Notes under the pieces: model-generated | Told to the model about the DNA's origin: nothing | The model's database searches: none | What the model saw: the letters and a program-made list of their open reading frames with translations, nothing else | Shown here: piece by piece, positions 59,223 to 64,000 of the stretch | Layout of the letters: every line of letters begins with the position of its first letter | Numbering within the stretch: position 1 is the first letter of the stretch | DNA from: DATHBD01 sp035296325 | Lineage (GTDB): Bacteria > Actinomycetota > Actinomycetes > Mycobacteriales > Micromonosporaceae | NCBI GenBank assembly: GCA_035296325.1 | Contig: DATHBD010000002.1 | Span: 1-64,000, forward strand | DNA: 64,000 nucleotides | Reading direction: 5' to 3' | Position numbers and translations under genes: made by a program

Positions 59223-62200
59223 TCAGCCCGCCAGATGACCCCATCGGTCGGCCAGTTCACTCCACGTGCCGCGGGCCACGGCCTGACCGCCGAGCAGCAC
59301 AACCACCTGGTCAGCCTGCGCCAGCGCGGCCCGTTTCGACGTCGACCCGACCACGGTGACCCCGTGCTCGCGCAGCGCCCGCCACAGCTCAAGCTCCGTG
59401 GTGACATCGAGCGCTGACGACACGTCGTCGGCGATGAGCAACTCGGTGCGTGGCGCCAGCGCCCTGGCCAGGGCGAGCCGCTGCAGTTGGCCACCGGAGA
59501 GCCGGGTCCCCTTGTGCCCGATCATCAGCCCGAGCCCGCCACCGGTGCCGGCCAGGTCGTGATCGAGCTGCGCGGTGGACACCGCGCCTGCGGCGTCGAG
59601 GTCGTGCCCAAGCTGGATGTTGTCGCTGATCGTGCCGGAGAGCACCCGCGGCAGTTGGCCGACGTACCCGACCTGGTTCGGCCGCAGAAACAGCTCCGGG
59701 TCGGTGATCGGCTCAGAGTTCCAGCGCAGCGACCCGGCGTGGTGCACGATGCCGGCGAGCGCTCTGAGCAGCGAGGACTTACCGGATCCGACCGGGCCGA
59801 CCACCAGTACCAGCTGCCCTCGGTGCACGGTCAGGTCGATGTCCCGCGCCCCGACCGTGCCGTCTTCGTGCACGGCGCTGAAGCCGGTCAGCTCAAGCTG
59901 ACGCAGCGGGCTTCGCGGCGGGCTGAGTGGGGCCGGTGCGGTCCCGGCGGAGAGGTCGACCCCCGGCACAGCCGCCGAGTAGGAACCGACTCCCGCCATG
60001 GCCACCGTCCGCTGGGTCCACACCCGGGCCGACGGGAGCTGCGAAACCAATGCAGCCGTCGTCCAGGCGAACCATCGGGCGGCGCCCAGGGTGGACACCG
60101 CCACCAGGGTGGCTCCGGCGGACAGCGCACCGGACAGGTACAGCGCCCAGGCCCCGAGCGGCAGCAGCCCGGTGACGATGGCCGGCGTCGACCGGGCCCA
60201 CACCTGGACGGAGATCTCCCGGCGCTGCAGGTCACTGCGCACCGTGTCCAGCCGGGCCAGGTGGCCGAGCACCGGGCGGGTCGCCCCGGCCAGCTTCACG
60301 GTCCGGGCAGCGGACAGCGACGACACCAGTGCCGTGGCGAACGCCGCGCGCGCCGCGACGGTCCGCCGCGCGCAGCGCTCCAGCAGCGGTCCGAACAGTG
60401 TCGCGGCCAGGCCGGAGACCACCATCGCCCCGGCGAAGAAGAGCGCCGGCACGATCGACCCCGACACCGCGGTCATCGTGACCAGCAGGACCACGCAGAT
60501 GAACTGGTCGATCAGGTTGTCGGCGAGCATCACCACCCGCTCGGTGTCGCCACCCTGCGCGACGACCTCGGCCGGCGTGTGCCCGCTGACCCGCCGCGGC
60601 CCGGTCTGCCCGTGCACCAGACGGAGGCTGATCCGCAGCATCTGCCGCACCCACCACTCCGGGAACCACTTTCCGGTGTAGTACGGCGCGGGGGTCGTCG
60701 CCAGCAATGCGGCGACGATCCCGAGCGTCGGCCAGAGGACATCGCCGGTGCCGTCCACCAGATCGGCCCACAACCACGGCAACACCGAACCGTCCAGGCC
60801 GAGGATGACCATGCTGAGGAACACCACCACCGAGCGCAGGCCGTACCGGGGGTCGTTGGTGCCGAGCCGGAGGATTTCCCGCAGCGTTCGGACCCGGGCC
60901 GGCGGGGGCAGCGGCGGCGGATCGGTCTTCGCCAGTGCGGTGTGCCCGGCCTCGTCCGCCGCGGCGGTGCCGTGGTTGTCGGCGGACTGCGCCCAGGCGC
61001 TGTCCTCGAGGTCGTCCAGCTCGCCGAGGTCGTCCGGCTCGCTCCGGTCGGCGAGCGCGAGCCCGCCGCCGGTACCCGCATCGAGGCGGCCGGCGCCCGC
61101 CGGTACCGCCACCCGGCTGCTCGCGAGGAGCCGGGCGAACCGCTCCGAGGACCGCAGCGGCCCGGCCTCCACCACCTCGCCGTCGGCCAGCACCACGATC
61201 TCGTCGCAGCGGCGGACGGAGGAGAGCCGGTGGGCGATGACGATGCCGATCCGCTGATGCAGCAGCCGCTCTGCCGCCCGCTGCACCCGGGCCTCGGTCA
61301 CCGGGTCCATCCGGGCCGTGGCCTCGTCCAGGATCACCACGCGCGGGTCCCGCACCAGGATCCGGGCGAATGCCACCAACTGCTCCTGGCCGGAGGAGAG
61401 CACGTACCCGCCGTCGCCCAACCGGGTGGCCATCCCGTCCGGCAGGTCCGCGACCCACGACGCCAGGCCGAGTTCGGCGAGTGCCTGCTCCGCCCGGTCG
61501 AGCAGGTCCGGGTCGAAGAGGGCGATGTTCTCGGCGAGCGTGCCGGCGAGGATCTCGGTGCGTTGCGGGACCACCGCGATCCACCGGCGCAGACCCTCGA
61601 CATCCAGGTCGACGAGGTCGGTGCCGCCCAGGTAGACGGTGCCCGGCGGCACGTCGACGGCCCGGGTGAGCACCTTGGCCAGCGTCGACTTGCCCGATCC
61701 GGTTCGCCCGATCAGGGCGTACGACCGGCCGCGCGCGAAGGTCAGACTGACATCACGCAACGCCGGGCGCCGGGCATCGGCTCCGCCACTTCCGTACCGG
61801 AAGGTCAGCCCGCGCACCACCAGATCACCGTCGGCCGGCGCTGTCCCGCCGGACGGCTCCTGCGCCGCGGCGGCCAGCAACTGGACCCGCCCCCAGGCGC
61901 CGAGCGCGTACTGCAGCTCCGGGATCATCCGGCTGATGTGCTCGACGGTCGCCCCGAAGCCCAGCGCGAGCAGCCAGACGGCGGTGAGTTCGGCTCCGTC
62001 GATCCGGTCGGTGGTGAGCGCCCAGACTCCGCCGAGCACGACCGCACAGATGCCGGCGCGGCTGACTCCGGAGGCGATCGCGGCGACGCGCGCCGACATC
62101 GCCCAGACCGGTCGCCCCAGCGCGAGCACCCGGCTGGCCCGCTGGGCGTACAGCCGCAGCACGTACGGCCGGGCCAGGCTGGTGCGTACATCGTCCTGGC

Positions 62201-62834
62201 CGTGGATCGACTCCTCCATCACCGCGGCCAGATCCGACCAGGCCTCCTCCTCCTTCATCCGCGCGGGGGTGATCCGCCGGGTCGGTGCGGTCAGTCCGGC
62301 CACGAGGAAGGCCGTCAGCACCAGCATCGCCACCCCGGCCGGCCACCACACCCACAGCGCTCCGACGATCGACAGCACGCCGCTGGCGAGCGCCTGGGCA
62401 ATGCGGACACCGTGCCCGCGCAGCTCCGACGCGACCTGGTAGACGTCGCCGTCGATCCGGTCGAGCATTTCCCCGACCGGCGTCGTCTCCAGCGTCTGCA
62501 GGTCCTGGCCGAAGGCCACCCGGCACAGTCGGCGCCGGACATCGGCCGCCCAGTCGGCGGTCAGCCTCGCCGCGATCAGGCCGACGGCAAGTTCGGTGAC
62601 GACGGCGGCGACCAGTGCGGCGGCGAGCACGGCGAAGAGGGTGGTGGAGCGGTGCAGCAGCACCGGCCCGGCAAGCCCCAATGCAGCGGCCTGACCGCCG
62701 CCACCGAGCACGATCAGGGCGGCCACCACCGCGGTACGGCGCGGCGAGGTGGCCCACAGATCGCGGAACAGGCGCATGGGGAGAGTCCTCAGCAGGTAGG
62801 TGAGGCTCCAGACTGCGCCGGATGACGCCGTCAC
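59223..62834 (-). CDS. Fused full-length ABC exporter, heterodimer-like with one degenerate site
   Basis: 1203 residues from GTG 62834 (ATG 62777 possible). The order is TMD1-NBD1-linker-TMD2-NBD2. NBD1 has Walker A GRTGSGKST, Q-loop VVPQRTEIL, signature LSSGQ, Walker B VVILDEA and H-loop IAHRLSS. NBD2 has Walker A GPVGSGKSS, signature LSGGQ, Walker B LLIADDV (Asp in place of the catalytic Glu) and Ser in place of the H-loop His. So one ATP site (NBD1 Walker with NBD2 signature) is canonical and the other is degenerate, as in heterodimeric exporters. It is divergent from the GT87-like gene. Substrate unknown; lipid, peptide or drug are all possible. Confidence 0.93.
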   Translation of the reverse strand: MTASSGAVWSLTYLLRTLPMRLFRDLWATSPRRTAVVAALIVLGGGGQAAALGLAGPVLLHRSTTLFAVLAAALVAAVVTELAVGLIAARLTADWAADVRRRLCRVAFGQDLQTLETTPVGEMLDRIDGDVYQVASELRGHGVRIAQALASGVLSIVGALWVWWPAGVAMLVLTAFLVAGLTAPTRRITPARMKEEEAWSDLAAVMEESIHGQDDVRTSLARPYVLRLYAQRASRVLALGRPVWAMSARVAAIASGVSRAGICAVVLGGVWALTTDRIDGAELTAVWLLALGFGATVEHISRMIPELQYALGAWGRVQLLAAAAQEPSGGTAPADGDLVVRGLTFRYGSGGADARRPALRDVSLTFARGRSYALIGRTGSGKSTLAKVLTRAVDVPPGTVYLGGTDLVDLDVEGLRRWIAVVPQRTEILAGTLAENIALFDPDLLDRAEQALAELGLASWVADLPDGMATRLGDGGYVLSSGQEQLVAFARILVRDPRVVILDEATARMDPVTEARVQRAAERLLHQRIGIVIAHRLSSVRRCDEIVVLADGEVVEAGPLRSSERFARLLASSRVAVPAGAGRLDAGTGGGLALADRSEPDDLGELDDLEDSAWAQSADNHGTAAADEAGHTALAKTDPPPLPPPARVRTLREILRLGTNDPRYGLRSVVVFLSMVILGLDGSVLPWLWADLVDGTGDVLWPTLGIVAALLATTPAPYYTGKWFPEWWVRQMLRISLRLVHGQTGPRRVSGHTPAEVVAQGGDTERVVMLADNLIDQFICVVLLVTMTAVSGSIVPALFFAGAMVVSGLAATLFGPLLERCARRTVAARAAFATALVSSLSAARTVKLAGATRPVLGHLARLDTVRSDLQRREISVQVWARSTPAIVTGLLPLGAWALYLSGALSAGATLVAVSTLGAARWFAWTTAALVSQLPSARVWTQRTVAMAGVGSYSAAVPGVDLSAGTAPAPLSPPRSPLRQLELTGFSAVHEDGTVGARDIDLTVHRGQLVLVVGPVGSGKSSLLRALAGIVHHAGSLRWNSEPITDPELFLRPNQVGYVGQLPRVLSGTISDNIQLGHDLDAAGAVSTAQLDHDLAGTGGGLGLMIGHKGTRLSGGQLQRLALARALAPRTELLIADDVSSALDVTTELELWRALREHGVTVVGSTSKRAALAQADQVVVLLGGQAVARGTWSELADRWGHLAG

Positions 62835-62899
62835 TCAACGCAATTACCGCGCGGCGGCGGCTTGACATCCGCGCTGCCGAACCAGGCAGGATGGCACCC

Positions 62900-64000
62900 G
62901 TGACAGAAAGCGATGTTCATCGATCGATACGGGGTCGACTCGGCGGTCTGGGGCTGCCTCTCGTGGTCACCGCGGTGGCCTTCGCCCTCGGGTACCTGTC
63001 GAAGCTCCCGTGCCACCTGGCCGGGTGGCCGGAACCGAGGACCGTGCCGCTCGCCCAGTACTGCTACAGCGACATCCCGGAACTGTTCCAGACCAGGGCG
63101 CTCTACGCCGGCGTCTTCCCGTTCTCGCCGGAAAATCCCCAGCCGCTGGAGTACCCGGTGCTCACCGGCATCGTGATGTACCTGACGGCCCGGATCGAGA
63201 TGATCGTGTACCGGGGTGTCGAGATCGTTCCGGCGGCGCAGACGTACTTTCACATCAACGTCGTTCTGCTGCTCCTCGTCGCCATGGTCACGGTGGCCGC
63301 CACCTGGGCGCTGCTGCGGCGCAACGGCGGGCGGCCCAGCGACGCGCTGCTGGTGGCGGCATCCCCGTCGCTGATCTTCGCCGGCACGATCAACTGGGAT
63401 CTCCTCGTCGTGGCGTTGGCCGGGTTGGCGCTGCTGGCCTGGGCGCACGACCGCCCGGTGCTGGCCGGGGCATTGATCGGCCTGGGTACAGCGACCAAGC
63501 TGTATCCGCTGTTCATCCTCGGGCCGCTGCTTGTGCTGTGCGCCCGCCAGGGGCGGATGCCGGCGTTCTGGCGGGCGACCGCGGCCGCCGTGGCGGCCTG
63601 GCTGGCGGCGAACGTGCCGGTCGCGATCGCCTATCCGGACGGATGGCTGGAGTTCTTCCGGTTCAACACGGACCGCCCGGCCGACTTCGGCGCCATCTGG
63701 TACGCCTTCGAACTCGTCGGCTACCCGGTCCCGGGGCTGAACGTCATCGCCCCGTTGAGCTTCCTGCTGCTGTGCGCGGGGATCGGGGCGCTCGCCTGGT
63801 ACGCGCCGCGGCCGCCCACCATCGAGCAGTTGGCGTTCCTGGTCGTCACCGCGTTCCTGGTGACGAACAAGGTGTACTCGCCGCAGTACGTGCTGTGGAT
63901 GCTGCCGCTCGCGGTGCTCGCCCGGGGCAGCGTGCCGTTCCCGCGCGTCCTGCGGGACTTCGCCCTCTGGCAGGCGGCCGAACTGCTCTACTGGGCGACC
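62900..64000 (+). CDS. GT87/DUF2029-like membrane glycosyltransferase, cut by window edge
   Basis: 367 residues are visible from GTG 62900, continuing past the end. The first TM follows the N-terminus (GLPLVVTAVAFALGYLSKL), then the extracellular loop CYSDIPELFQTRALYAGVFP, FSPENPQPLEYPVLTGIVMY with the acidic residues typical of GT-C enzymes. Further TM helices include AAQTYFHINVVLLLLVAMVT, NWDLLVVALAGLALLAWAHD and ALIGLGTATKLYPLFILGPL, the last being the DUF2029 signature. Such enzymes transfer mannose or arabinose from polyprenyl-phosphate donors to cell-wall glycolipids. Divergent from the ABC exporter. Confidence 0.88.
   Translation, partial: MTESDVHRSIRGRLGGLGLPLVVTAVAFALGYLSKLPCHLAGWPEPRTVPLAQYCYSDIPELFQTRALYAGVFPFSPENPQPLEYPVLTGIVMYLTARIEMIVYRGVEIVPAAQTYFHINVVLLLLVAMVTVAATWALLRRNGGRPSDALLVAASPSLIFAGTINWDLLVVALAGLALLAWAHDRPVLAGALIGLGTATKLYPLFILGPLLVLCARQGRMPAFWRATAAAVAAWLAANVPVAIAYPDGWLEFFRFNTDRPADFGAIWYAFELVGYPVPGLNVIAPLSFLLLCAGIGALAWYAPRPPTIEQLAFLVVTAFLVTNKVYSPQYVLWMLPLAVLARGSVPFPRVLRDFALWQAAELLYWAT

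Noticed and set aside
59487..62825. Open frame of 1112 codons on the plus strand
   Set aside because: It is antisense to the fused ABC exporter. The protein is low-complexity Arg/Gly/His/Gln-rich with no domain, as expected for a third-position shadow in high-GC DNA.
1..64000. tRNA or rRNA genes
   Set aside because: I looked for TTCGAATC-type T-loops and CCA-flanked cloverleaf arms and saw no convincing candidate. A tRNAscan-SE run would settle it.

Overview
The window is 64 kb of high-GC actinobacterial chromosome. Start codons are often GTG, genes overlap by ATGA or GTGA, and the content fits a filamentous, plant-polymer-degrading actinomycete: bacterial dynamin pair, STAND/SARP-type regulator, LPMO, GH43 enzymes and fused ABC exporter. 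The overall style suggests Micromonosporaceae (Micromonospora, Actinoplanes and relatives). The family assignment is inference; no rRNA or tRNA gene is present to test it.

The main feature is an extracellular-type contractile injection system (eCIS, phage-tail-like particle). Operon 1 (10.5-13.74 kb) encodes the Pvc16/Afp16-like cap protein (DUF4255), the AAA+ ATPase (Pvc15/Afp15-like) and a DUF4157 protein. Operon 2 (13.85-25.15 kb) encodes one sheath, inner tube 1, two small assembly proteins (one only 48 residues), an 822-residue disordered protein in the position where a tape measure would be useful, tube protein 2, a LysM adaptor, a VgrG-like spike, a PAAR tip, a gp25-like protein, baseplate J and an Afp12-like protein. 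No tail-fibre gene (Afp13/Pvc13) is present. A divergent gene on the left (8.86-10.37 kb) encodes a two-domain peptidoglycan hydrolase with calcium-binding repeats and no signal peptide. A 14-base element, TGCCTCTTCGCGCA, occurs in the same orientation in front of both operons. Further right (30.8-36.2 kb) a large STAND-ATPase/BTAD regulator carrying a rare TTA codon is divergent from a two-gene operon. That operon encodes a degenerate LytM-like protein and a zinc-ribbon / proline-rich / single-TM / glycan-binding protein whose layout matches what I remember of the Streptomyces CIS membrane adaptor CisA. I propose that these belong to the same system and that the carbohydrate genes between 25.3 and 30.8 kb interrupt it.

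Region by region. 0-0.33 kb: end of an IS630-family element inserted just upstream of an exported propeller/Ig-like protein gene (0.35-2.7 kb). 2.8-6.1 kb: two dynamin-like GTPases. 6.2-8.8 kb: LuxR-type regulator, VOC protein, a 459-bp non-coding stretch and a secreted CHRD protein. 8.9-25.2 kb: eCIS. 25.3-30.8 kb: GH43-ricin lectin enzyme, TerD-like protein, VOC protein and a second GH43 enzyme. 30.8-36.2 kb: regulator and CisA-like pair. 36.2-46.5 kb: PhyH-type oxygenase, secreted phosphoesterase, SOD-like protein, VanW protein, Sua5/YrdC protein, LPMO, SDR, saccharopine dehydrogenase-like protein, lipoprotein and DUF1206 protein. 46.5-53.5 kb: secreted 5'-nucleotidase, GHL10 hydrolase, propeller lectin, polyol dehydrogenase and VOC protein. 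53.6-55.6 kb: MarR/YceI/pirin module with tandem operators. 55.7-57.7 kb: GntR(YtrA)-ABC transporter operon with its operator. 57.9-64 kb: MFS transporter, 1203-residue fused heterodimer-like ABC exporter and an edge-truncated GT87-like membrane glycosyltransferase. Several convergent gene pairs share long perfect hairpins that look like bidirectional terminators.

All calls come from reading the sequence and protein motifs by eye. No database search or structure prediction was run.
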